A stretch of 64,000 nt of DNA from Fomes fomentarius (taxonomy: Eukaryota > Basidiomycota > Agaricomycetes > Polyporales > Polyporaceae), in NCBI GenBank assembly GCA_022606135.1, contig JABYQN010000001.1, positions 4,402,001-4,466,000 of the forward strand. Reading direction: 5' to 3'. Of this stretch, positions 25,185-36,650 are shown one piece after another (position 1 is the stretch's first letter; every line of letters starts with the position of its first letter). Both the position numbers and the translations under genes were made by a program. The notes below the pieces were generated by a model that did no database searches, had not been told where the DNA came from, and saw only the letters and a list, made by a program, of their open reading frames with translations.

Positions 25185-28100
25185 TCATGATCTCCTCGCG
25201 CGCCGGGCCGGGGGGACATTCTCGTCATCCCCTCCGCGGTGAATCCCAGTCGAGCGGTTCAGGTTGTCGGTACGCTCGACGATGGACGTGCCGTCGCGGA
25301 AGCGAGTGCGGAAGAGCACGTTGGCATTCGTGAACAGCCCCTCCTTGAGCGAGACAACGATGAACTGCGAGCCCTTAAAGCGGGTGCGGAACAGCTGGCC
25401 GATGTGCTGCGTGTGCGAGAGGTCGAGTGCGGCGTCGATCTCGTCCAGGATGTACATCGGCGCAGGCTTGAATTGCAGGAGGGACATGATGAGCGAGAGC
25501 GCGATGAGTGACCTGTATGGGTTAAGTCCCGGATCCGGGCCGGAGAGATAGAGAGGTGGAGATAAGGATCCAGAAAGAGAATGGGGTGTCAGTTGTTGAA
25601 GGGCGCGCAGATGGATAGGTACGGGGGAGTGTGACGGGCGCAGTGGGAAGGGTTAGACAATTGTGAGTTTGGACGAGCGGGGAACAACATATGGGACAGG
25701 GGTACATACCGTTGACCACCACTGAGCTCCGTGAGACTCTGCTTCCAGACAGTGCCTAGTCGGACCTTGACTTCAAGACCCTGCATCAGGTCCTGACCTT
25801 CGGGCGGCTGCAACTTTGCGAAGTTGCCGGGGAGCAGCTCTGCAAAGATTGCGCCGAAGTCGCTGGACGTAGCATGAGCAAGAACGAACAACGGGCGATA
25901 GATAGCAGGAGGCGTACCTATTGACCTTCGTCCAGGTTGTCTCAACCGCCTCGCGCTTGTGCTTGTCGAGGGTCTCAATCGTCTCCAACATAGCTTTTTT
26001 GTCCTTGAGCACCTGCGCGATCATCTTCTTGACGTTGGCCTCGTTCTTCTCGGCGCTGTGTCACGATGTGAGCGGGAAGGGCGGGTGCGACGAGATGAGA
26101 CACGCACTCTTCCAGCATATGTATCGACTTCGGGTTGATTTTCTTCTTCATGCTCTTCTCTTGAGTCTCCAGCTCCTGAGCCCTGGCCCTTAGCTGGGAA
26201 ATATTCGCGTTCCTGAAGTCGTATGGGGTGCCCGGCTTCCCGAATTTACTGCATGCTGATCAGTATAGGTCACGGGACAGAGCGGGTCGCTGTATACGTA
26301 CTCGCGTTCCTCGACGATCCAGTCGTACTGCTTCTCGAGGTTTGCAGTGAGGTTCTCGGCGGCAGTCTTATCCTTACGCAGGGTACCAAGGTCATGTTCC
26401 CGCTGCTGGATAACGAGCTCTGCGTCGGAGATGCTTTGCTTCCTCTCCTTGATGACACGCTCGAGAGACTTGATCTCCTCGTCGTACCGACTGAGAGCCG
26501 CACGTTCCTCCGCGAGCTCCATCTCCTTCTTGGCAGCTGCAACCTAAACAAAGCGGTCGATTTCGCGATTCAGCTACGCATCATAAGATTATGGCATACC
26601 TCGACAGACTTCAGTTTCGCGTTCTGCTTATCGAGCTCCTCATAGAGCTCCTTGACAGCACCGCGTGCCTCCTCGATGCGGTTCCCCGCGTCTTCGATAT
26701 CCTTCTCCATTTGCTCTACATCGATTCAACTTTCATCAATGATGAAGTCGCGAGGGGATTTCAGTGCACAAACCGAATTCAAGGTTTGCAGTTTGCAAGT
26801 CTTTCTGCTTAGTCTTGACTGACACGGAGTGCTTCTGGAGCTTCTGCTTCTTCGCGTGCACATCCGCCTGCAAACAACTCAACACATCAGTCATTGCATG
26901 CGGATCCATCCGTTTCGTTCGAACCTTGAGCTCGTCGATCTTGCCCTCTTTGTTGTTCTTGAACTCGTTCATGTCCTTCTCCAGCTTCTTGACTTCGGCC
27001 TCGGCCTCAGCCTTCTTCCTCTTGGCTTCTTCGATGGCCGCCTTGAACTCAGCAATCTCCTTCTCGTGGGCCGCGACATCGGTACCAATCTAGCACGGAT
27101 GCAGGGCAGGTCAGTCATTGGCCCGAACAACGATTAATGAGAATGGACGCACTCGTGAGGCATTGCTGCCCTCAACCTGCTCCTGGAGAAGCTTGAGCTC
27201 GTGCTCCTTCATGCTCAACTCTCGAGACAGTGCCCTCCACTTGTCACGGTTCGCTCGTAGATGTTCTTCATTACCCTCCAACTGCGCGAGCTCGCTCCGC
27301 GCAACCTGCAGGTTACCCTCAGCTTCGATGAGGTCTTGTACCTTGATGAGGAGGCCCGAGCTGTTCGGGGCAGATCCACCGCTGAGCGTTCCAGACGGAT
27401 CGTACACGTCGCCGTCGTACGTGACCGACTTGACACCGACCTCGCGGGAGAAGGTGATCAACTTCGCAGTCGCTGCATCCTCGCAAACGAAGGTGCCGCC
27501 GAACACATAGAACATCGCATTCACGACCTCTCGCGAATACCCAACGAGCGAAATCGCGAGACGCGCTTTCCCGCCTGAGAGGCGTTCAGCTGCTACGATT
27601 TTCTGTAGCATCTCTGGATCAAGCCTGCTCAAACGGCAAGAGAGTACATCAGAAACGAACCTGAGGCGAGACACGGGAACTCTCGATCCTGTTGAGGGGA
27701 ATCAGGGTTACGCGCTTCCTGAGGCGACCGTTCTGCAGGAGCTGCTTGCCGACCTCGTCAGACTCGACGACGACGTTATACAATCGTCCACCAGCGGTAA
27801 TTTCGAGTGCAGTTGCTGCGTTGTAGTTGACCTTATCCAAAGAGACCAGGGACGCGACGAGACCTTTTACTTTGTTACGGTCGAAGTTCGGGTAGGGTAA
27901 AGCGTACTCGAGGTCCAAGTTCGGAATTCCCGCCTTGACACCATCGCGTACCTGCATCCCTCGTAAATCTGCGCATATATTATCACGCATCGAAAGGAGA
28001 ACAGACCTCTGTAAGGTGCCGGACTTTGTTCTTCGCGTCTCGTAACTGGGCTTCGTGTTCTGTCTCCCGCTCCTGGCTCCATCCGGTCTCAGCAACCTTT

Positions 28101-29786
28101 TTCTTGAAGCTTTCGACTGTAGCACGCATCGACTCGAGATTGCGGGCACTGTCTTTCGCTTCGCGCTCGACCTTCTTGTACTGCGCCTGAAGGCCCTTGA
28201 GCTCTTCTTGACGCATCGTGAGCTTGGTGTTGAACTGCTTCGCCTCAGCTTCCGCTTGTGCGGCAGCCTTCCTCTTCTCCTCGATCTGTCCCATATAACC
28301 TCCACCGGATTTCGTGTTGCTAGAGGATAGGCCAGTCAACAGCGTCTGAAGCAGCTCTTCGGTCTCGTCATGCGCTGCTTGGAGAGCGTCGTGCTCATCC
28401 TTCACAGTATTGTACTCCACGGTGAGCTCATTGACTTGCTGGCGCTTGGTCTCCAAAGTCGCTTGAAGCTAGAAAGAGGTAAGCATCTGTACACGAAAGC
28501 ATCGTTTTCAGTACCGACCTCCTGCAACTCCTTCTCTGATGCGGCGATCTTCCCCTCCTCATCCTTGATGGTGCTGGTCTTGATCTCGACCTGGGTCCGG
28601 CGCTTGGCGAGGTCCTTGCCGTATTCGTTGACATCCTCCTCTAGCTTTTTGAACTTTCCACCCTTCTTCAGCTCCCCATCCCTCTGCGCATTGACCTGAT
28701 CCATCTCCTTCTCTGCGGCCCCAATCTCCTTCTCGTACCTTTTCCTGTCCTTCTTCAGCGTCGCAACCTCCTTCTCTGCAGCCGCAATCTCCTCTTCCTT
28801 TGCCGCGACGCGTTGATGAGCTTCGGTGTATTCCCAGGCCCGAAGGGTGCGTGCGATGCGCTCGAGCTCCGTGCAAGAACGCTGCCATTGGACAAAGGCT
28901 CGCTTCTCCTCGCGTAGTTTGTTGACTCTCGGACCAACCTCCTCCTCCTGTGTGGCTTGCAATTCCTCAACCTTCCTGTTCTTCTTTGCAATAGTGCGTA
29001 GACCCTTCTCTTTCTTCTCCTCAAACATGCGCGTCCCAGCCGCTTCCTCGACCATGCCCAGGATCTCTTGTGGCCTCATGTTCAAGACCTAGAGGCGAAC
29101 GACTTTGTCTTCAACCATTGATACGATAAGGGGATACATACCTTCGTGATACGTCCTTGCATGATGAGGAAGTTGGGATTGTTGATATTCAGTTGAACGC
29201 TTTGGAACAGTGTCTGGACAGCCTGCTGCGTTGACTTATGACCATTGAGAAGGTACTTGGTGAGGTTGGGGATCGCAATCTAGCGCATACATCGTGAATA
29301 CCACTGTAGTTTGACAGCGTATGGTCACGCACCTGTCTGGTCATAGTGATCTGCGGAAACTCCTCGAAGCCCACCGGGCTCGTCGCGCGATCGGAGTTGT
29401 CGAAGACGATGGTCACACTAGCCTTAGTTACCCCTGCCTGGCCACGCTTGTATATCAAGTCCTGTTGGTTTTGCGCGCGCATCTAGAGAGACGCAAGTCA
29501 GCACGTATGCTCGTCACTCGCCTTGGCTTGTTTGGCGGTTCGGAACGTGTTATCTGCACGAACACATTCCCGTGCAGAAGAGGGGTAGCTCAGAAGGATC
29601 ACATATATGGTCACTCACCGACGCCATGTTGGTAAGTCCTAGCACGAAACATATCGCATCAAGAATGTTGGACTTTCCCGAGCCGTTCAGACCAGTGATG
29701 GCGTTGAAAGAGGGGTCCCAGCCGGTGATCTGAGTCCTCACGGGATAGGACTTAAACCCGTCGAGAATAAGTTCTTGAATGTACAT
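25185..29786 (-). CDS. SMC2: Condensin subunit SMC2 (Cut14)
   Basis: The ATPase core of condensin, which pairs with SMC4 to compact and segregate mitotic chromosomes. The minus-strand ATG at 29786 starts [20 protein letters not shown], the SMC2 signature start. Walker A GLNGSGKS is at residues 32-39. [15 protein letters not shown], then YLLNGHK and [19 protein letters not shown] sequence, follow. Coiled coils rich in Lys/Glu run from about 28950 to 28000 and from about 27330 to 25950. The hinge is near 27350-27900 ([18 protein letters not shown]). The C-terminal ATPase half carries the signature LTELSGGQR (about 25730), Walker [12 protein letters not shown] (25440-25470) and the [16 protein letters not shown] end. 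About a dozen introns interrupt it. It is divergent from the DUF262 gene, 291 bp away. Confidence 0.97.
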
Positions 29787-30077
29787 GTTGAGCTATATGC
29801 CTGTAATCAAGCAGGAGCGCAACGTCGGAGTGGTTGAGTAGGACCCAAGGCGCGGTCGAGAGACGTGTTGGTCAGTGGAAGGCCGTGGTCGGCGTTTGAC
29901 GCGTTGGTGGCGCGTCGCGTCGCGGTCCTCGGCGTTCAACACGTGTGCAAGTCATGTGGCCTATCTTTGCATGTATGCGCGCGGTTCTCTCAACTTTGAC
30001 TCCTATGCTCTCTTGTTTCTGAACCACGACCACGACCATCACTATTGATCCAACTCCACAGTCTTTTTTCTGCGTAT
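29787..30077. promoter_or_regulatory. Bidirectional promoter region, SMC2 / DUF262 gene
   Basis: These 291 bp separate two ATGs that point away from each other. Both promoters and 5' leaders must therefore lie here. The sequence near 29880-29945 has repeated GTTGGT, GCGTCGCGTCGCG and GGCGTT phrases. No clear TATA box was seen on either side. Confidence 0.5.
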
Positions 30078-33000
30078 ATGTTGTCCGATTGGGAATCTAG
30101 CCTCACCGAGTTGTCTTCGGACGATGAGTACGTCCCCGCGTCTAAGAAGAACACCAAAAAGGCGCCGCGCAAACGGCAGCAGGAGGAATACAGGGCGAGT
30201 GGCGCATACAGTCGCGTTCTTGCAGGTATAACTGACCGAACACGCACTGCAGGTCGAGAACCCGTTGAGGGCGTATCGTACAACGACGTACACTGCAAAA
30301 AGCTTGTATGGTACGCTCCCACATCAACTCGGGGAGTGCGCTTGCGACGGCGGCTGACTGCCATGCAGATCAGATAATCGACAACACGATAGAACTCAAT
30401 CCGGAGTACCAAAGAGGTTAGGTTATGCGTGCAATTGGCGCGTCAACCACATAGGCTCATGCGTGTTTACTCTACAGATATCGTTTGGCCGGAATCTAAG
30501 CAGTCAGGCATGATAGACTCTCTCTTGAGAAACTATTACATTCCTCCAGTCATATTCTGTGAGTCCTTGCTCTCGGTGTATGCGGCGCTGAGCGCGACTC
30601 ATTGCCCGATCCAAGCGGTGACAACTCACGACGATGGAACCCAAACACGAGTGTGCATCGATGGCAAACAGAGGTTGACTTCGATACAATTGTGAGTGAT
30701 TTACCTCCTGCTGTTCGATCGGCCCCAACACCCGCCTCTGCCATCTGCGGTATTCCAGTGAATGGGTCCCAGATGTTCGGGGTGGTTGTATGCAGCGTCA
30801 TGTCAACCCTTGCTGTTAGATCAGTGACTCCCCAGATTCATCAATGGCTCTATGGAAACTTACTCTCCAACGCAGTGTGTCTGCGCACTACAGCATGTTG
30901 TGTTTGACACGCTTGGAGAGTTAGCGGACGATTGTCAGCTTACACTCGCTCAAAACGCACAGTCAGCCACTGGCGACGACAATGTCGAGAGCTTATCGGC
31001 ACTGTTTGGGGTCTGCGATGCATCAAAGTTCGTAGATGCGTAACGTGTGGCCTCCGTGGATCCGACTGTATGTTCCGCTTTATGATCCCACTCACGGAGC
31101 CCTCGTGATCGATATCATGTTTCAGTTCATATTCTGACGTATATGTTTTTTGCAAATAGGTTCCTGGACGGTCTGGTAGGTTGTCTGTTATTGAGTATTG
31201 TGCCTTCCATTCAGTTGAGTTTACATGGTCGTCTTATCATTTCCAGATAGCTCGTGAGTGAGGCGTCGATCTAGATATATCTAATCATAGCTAACGCCGA
31301 ATGTTACAGACAAAGACGTGTGAGTGTTCCCCATCTAAGCTACATGCCTTGTATCTCATGGTGGTCGTTGCAGCAAAACGAGCAAAAAGTACTGGTCCAG
31401 ACCCGCTGCTGGCGAGAAACGCCTCCTTCTTCCGAAGCCGCTCTTGCAGACTTTTTCCAACAAGCAGATCACTTGCATCGAGTATGACGCCCTTGAAGAT
31501 GATCAAGAACGAGAAATCTTCCAAGTAGGCATCTCGACCATCTGCGACTTCCATTCCTGACCGTCCGACAGCGAGTACAACTCGGTGTTGCATTGACGGC
31601 TGCTGGTATGTTTCTTAGCCTTGGTTTGAACAATCCCCTCTCATACCTGACATATCGCAGAGCGGATGCAGGCAATCCCAGGTCCCAGGCCATCGTTGAT
31701 ACGAGAGGTGCAAGCATATGTGCTAGGTGATGATGGATTCGGCGAAGACCTAGACTGGGGACACAATCGCGGTAGAGACTTTCAATGCTTGGCCACGATT
31801 GTTTTTCTCATCAGCAACCACCCGAGCACCTCTTTCCCCACGTCCCCTGGGTTGGAAAAGTGGCTGATGTCTGCGGTGGAAGTACCAAAGACGCTGCACG
31901 ATGCCGTGCTCGACACCTTTCAAATCTTCATCGCCCTCGTGAAGAACAAGAAGTACAACACCGCTTTCCAGAAGCCCGCCCGCGTGTCTCCGGTCGAGTT
32001 CACGATGATCGGGGTGCTCATCTACCTATACAAGGGGAAGTACTCGCTTATGCAGCTGTCGAGCGCAATATGGCAGATGCGTGCCGACATACGCAAACGT
32101 TTCCAGGACATTCGCGCGAACAGCAAGGTCACGAAAGCCATGTTCGATTTCCTCAAGCAACGGCTCAAGGAAGACGAGCTTGCTAGCGACGGCAAGGGAG
32201 ACACTCCTGCCATACTCGCCATCAAGAAGACGCGCAATGCGGATGCCGCGGACAAGTCGAGGGCAGTAGATACCCCTAGCGCGACCAAGAGACGGAGGAG
32301 ACAGGAGCCTGAGACAAGCGAGGACTCCGAATATGAGGCGATCCCGCCCACGAGGAGGGTATCGATGCCCCAACTGTCTCGCGCGACAATTGTGAAAGCT
32401 AGCGCGTCTAGAACGACGGTGGTCAGGAAGGTCTCAGCAGTCGCTACATCGAGCGCAACCACGAAGAAGGCTGCCGGAAAAGCAAGATCCAGCAAGACAG
32501 CCCAGACAGCTCAACCGTCGTCCTCACGAGCGAGAGCGGGGTCATCAGCGCAGAGCGCTACTCCTGCTACTGCGAAGACATCTACCGGGATCATCACCAA
32601 GAGAACCACTAGGACCTCGCAGTCTGCTGCTGCAGATTCGGTTTTTGGACCTGAGACCTCTGTTTTGCGGGAGAAAGTCAGCATCCCCATCCCTCCTTCA
32701 CTCAGCCGGAAGCGAACTACGACAGCGGCCGTGGCTGCGGAATCAGAGGAACCGGAACCCGTTGTCAAGATGGAAGTCGACCCATCGCCTTCCGTGGACA
32801 GCAGTCGAGACGACAATGAGATGTTAGTGAAACTGTATGTAGCAGTGGAAGTTACGTTGACGGACCGTCATCATATAGGGCTGTCGATGAGGCTTCCCAA
32901 GAGGCACAGGTGGGTCTAGATAGCGGTAGCTTCGCAATACGGGCCACGGTCTGATGTACGTCAACCCCCAGACCGAACATGTGAATGCTTCACAGAGTGA

Positions 33001-33508
33001 TGCTGCGACATTGCTCACCCCGAAGACCGAACCTGTCAGTACGAGCGTGAACCTAGATGTCAAACCATCTATGCGGAGGCCGTCCTCTGGCGATACGACA
33101 CGGGCACAACACGGGCTGTCTGTGGACACTGCCTTATCGACATCGGTGGGATCACCATCGTTCCTCATCCCTCCACCACCGCCACCTATCGCTTCAGCCG
33201 TACCGCCTTCTCCAGGCACTCTAGGTACCAGTGCGAGTTTGCAACATCTCGCGTCGATGTCTATCCAGGACAAGGTCCCTCCGAGAGCTCCGAGGAGCGA
33301 TCGTCAGCGCATGAGTTTCGACGATTGGGACATGGATAGGAACAGAGACCGTGACCGCTATCATCGTTCACGGTCGAACGACAGAGATAGAGAGCGGCAT
33401 CGCGGCAACGAACGGTACTGGGAGCGACCTGACCATGACTGGAAACGCCGGGAAGACAGTAGAGACCGATATCGTTACAATGGGCGGGAGCGACGGAGAG
33501 ATTGGTGA
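30078..33508 (+). CDS. DUF262 (GmrSD/ParB-like N-terminal) domain protein with basic disordered tail
   Basis: After an acidic N-terminus (MLSDWESSLTELSSDDEY) comes a DUF262 domain: LYDQIIDNTIELNPEYQRD, WPESKQSGMIDSLLRNYYI, then VCIDGKQRLTSIQLF, which corresponds to the DGQQR core of this nuclease-like fold. It continues through EREIFQRVQLGVALTAAER and VSPVEFTMIGVLIYLYKGKY. From about residue 330 the protein is disordered, with Lys/Arg and Ser/Ala patches, a Pro run and an Arg/Asp-rich end (DRDRERHRGNER). At least eleven introns occur. Exons of 16, 7 and 10 nt (31160-31175, 31247-31253, 31310-31319) are needed to keep frame. The intron at 30692-31159 is 468 nt. The exon 1 boundary near 30225-30252 is not settled. 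Related proteins are common in agaricomycetes. Function is unknown; a nucleic-acid role is inferred from the fold and the basic tail. Confidence 0.88.
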
Positions 33509-34050
33509 AGGGTAGATATGTATGTGTCTGTCTGAATTGCCCTCTCAAAGGCTGACCACACTCATCTAGAACAATGTATTCTATGATCAATGCGGCATTC
33601 ACTGTGAGCCGCAAGCAAACTTATTCGTAGAATTCGATAGTGGCCATTGGTTCCACGCGTGACTCTATCAGCTGAGTGCTCATCATAGAGCTGCAATCCA
33701 TGGAGCCGCTCACAGCTGCATATGTTAACTTCTTAACTCATTCAGATCAAAGGACGTTCAATGCATCAGCAGCGCTTAACGTAAGATCCGGCATAACCAC
33801 TCATGTCACGCACGTTCGTCGATCCTACAACTCTGTGAGCCGCCAGCGGTGACAGTGCCTGATTGCGGGCTCACGAGGCGCAAACGAGTTGTTGTGTTGG
33901 TCACTTCGTCACACACTGCCATGCCTCGCTGCACCGGCTTGCATGGCTTGGTGGAGCTCTCCGACAACAGAACCGAGACGCTTTTCACTCCCCCTTCGCT
34001 CGTTTCTTCTCGTTTTCCTCCCCCACGCTTACGAGACCTCTACAAGCGAG
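33509..34050. other. Spacer between the DUF262 and DUF6535 genes
   Basis: Both neighbours read rightwards. The last 100 nt are pyrimidine rich (CTTTTCACTCCCCC-type), as is usual before fungal start codons. No other gene was recognised. Confidence 0.5.
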
Positions 34051-36419
34051 ATGTACCCGTTCATCCGGCATAATATGCAACGACAGCGTGTACACTCTGG
34101 TCCGAGTCGCTGGTCGATGCGACCGGAAGTCGGGTGGTCACGCGAGTATGAGGTGAGGCTCGTGCTGCTTTACTCCCTCATGTAGACTTTCTCTGACGCC
34201 ATTGTTCCTTATTATAGCCAGTAGCTAAGCACCCCGGCGACCTCAGTGATGTCAATGTAGATATTAAGGTGATCCACACTCTGAACTGCTCTCCCCCTCT
34301 CCTGTGACCCTCTCCGACCTTAGGAAGGCGAACTATGGTCTCCGAATGCTGCGAACGAGCCAAGAGCGGCTGCTGCGGCAGATGCGTGGGCAGAGTGTGC
34401 CAGGGCGCTGAAGGAACACGACGAAGCCAAGATCAGGGGGTGGAAGGAGGAGATAGACACTCACCTTGTATTTGTGCGTATATCCTGCATTACTCTCGTG
34501 GCATTATACTGATGGTGGCGCCCATACCAAGGCGGGTCTGTTCTCCGCTATCTTGACGGCATTCAACGTCGAAGCCTATAAACTACTGTTGCCTCAAGAC
34601 CAAAGCTCGTCTTTGTCATCGGACGACCTACTCCGTGCCCTTCTAGTGACCATGGCTCAGGGACAAGTGCTCAACTTTACCTCGCTGGCTGCTGACATCT
34701 CGGCGTCGATGTCGAGTACTGGAAATGGTGGACCTAATTTCAAGGCTGCTCTCATCAACGGCTTCTGGTTCTGTAGTTTGATATGCAGTCTCGCTGCTGC
34801 CTCTATCAGCATCATGGTCAAGCAGTGGCTCAACCAGTACGCCACCGGGATGGACAGTGTTTCCCCCGAGATTGCCCGCCTCCGACAATTCCGCTACGAC
34901 AACTTGAGGAAGTGGAAGGTTGCGGAGATCATGATGCTTCTCCCTATCCTGCTACAAGGCGCACTTGTGCTCTTCCTGGTCGGACTTATTCTGTTCCTCT
35001 GGCCCCTCCGAATGGGTGTCGCCATCGTCGCCGGAGTTCTGGTTGCGCTTCTGCTCTTATTTATCATCATCACAGCGATCCTACCAACCTTCATGGACCA
35101 CTGCGCGTACCAGTCTCCACAGGCATGGGGCGTCTTCGTCATTGTTCAGGGTCTCAAGAAACCTCTCCGCATCGCAATGCGCTCTCTTGCGAGTTACGCA
35201 AACCGGCTCGCAACACCTCACGCGGACGGGTTCGTCGCCCGATACCGCAGGCGCATGGCGAAGAAGGTCGCTCAGTCCTTGTCCAACTTCGTTAACAAGC
35301 CGAATACGTACAGCTGGAAGGCTCGGGAGAGAATCCTCATCGACGACAAGGATGCCAGCCTCGACCAGCACATGCTCGTCGGTGCGGACCGCACCTTCTT
35401 GGACGACACCTTCCTGCGCAACGTCGTGGAGCCGTGCCTCGCCGACATGGCCCCGGAAGCGGCGGCACAGTGTTACTACGAGATCGTGGCGAACCGCGCG
35501 GACCGCGTCGACCGCGGTGTACACTACTTTGACGAGAGTAGGAGCTCGCGGGCGGAGTCACTTGCGATCCTGACGGATATTACCCTAGCCACGCTGGAGA
35601 ACCTGAAGACGCGCTCGCGTGACGTCTCGCAGGACCATCCGATTCGCATTCTGAGGACACTAGAGCCGCTGCTCGTCCGCTCCCTCCCTCTGACATACTG
35701 CCATTTCTGCCGCGTCTTGCTATCGCTACTGGGTGATCGTGACAGAACCGTGCGCCACCTCGCATTCTCGATACTATACCAGCAATTGTCAAGGAACGTC
35801 GACATCGCCGCTCAGCACGCTGCGGAAGGTTGTCAAGGTGCGTCTCCCCCTGCGAACTATCCTTGAACACACACAAAGTAACTCACAATGATCTGATATA
35901 GATATAGACTTCAGCGCCATAGTCGCGTTCATGACCAACGCGCGCAAGGATGAAGACATCAAACACTTCCTCGACGCCTGCGATCTTGTCATCACCCTCA
36001 CGTCGCTCCCCGCCACGGCGTCTGGGACCGCCGACCAGATCGATGACACGCGCACCCATCTTGGTGAGACGCTTGGGCATCTGCAAGACTTCTTCGCGAC
36101 GCCGCTCTGGAAAAACGAGCCCCGATTGCTCTACTCCATCTCGCGGATAGCGCCTCACCTCGTCGACCTGGAGAAACGCTACCCTCGCATGCTGTCGGAC
36201 AAATTCGTCAGCGTGCTCGGGGAGGTTGCGGAGCAGGCGAAGTCGCTCAACCACGATGGAAACTGGGAGGACAAAATCATCATTTTGCAGACTACACTCG
36301 AGGAGCTCAAGGTCATCAGACAGTCAGGCTCAACATCGACGTTGACCGAAGAGGGACCAAGGTCTGGCGGGCGCAGACCGTCGATAATGCGGGGTCCGTT
36401 GGCGCATCTGGATGTATAG
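34051..36419 (+). CDS. DUF6535-domain membrane protein
   Basis: Five exons, with the first three introns all in phase 0, encode about 710 residues from ATG 34051. The signature block WKEEIDTHLVFAGLFSAILT crosses the third intron and continues with AFNVEAYKLLLPQ, which identifies the basidiomycete DUF6535 family. A first membrane helix lies in AGLFSAILTAF, another in FWFCSLICSLAAASISIMVK, and a long hydrophobic pair at about 34920-35100. The remainder is a soluble helical domain (ERILIDDKDASLDQHMLVG onward) ending in a Pro/Arg/Ser tail. The family is found as large paralogous sets in mushroom genomes, and no biochemical role is known to me. The last intron (35840-35900) joins EGCQ to DIDFSAIV. 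Confidence 0.9.
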
Positions 36420-36650
36420 GTCCCGGAACCGGACAATTGCTCTTATATACCTTGCTCCGTTGAGCGTGGCTGGCTCTTCATTTTTCGCTGATCTATAATC
36501 TATCACAGACCGGTGTAGAGATCATGTATCGTAGTCGTAATCTTCCCAAGCTGTATCGTATCTCGTAACTTATATGCCTCTTCATGTCGCACATTACAGG
36601 TAATACCTGAAGCTCGGATGCCTGCACATCTGGTTTAGTACGATGATCCC

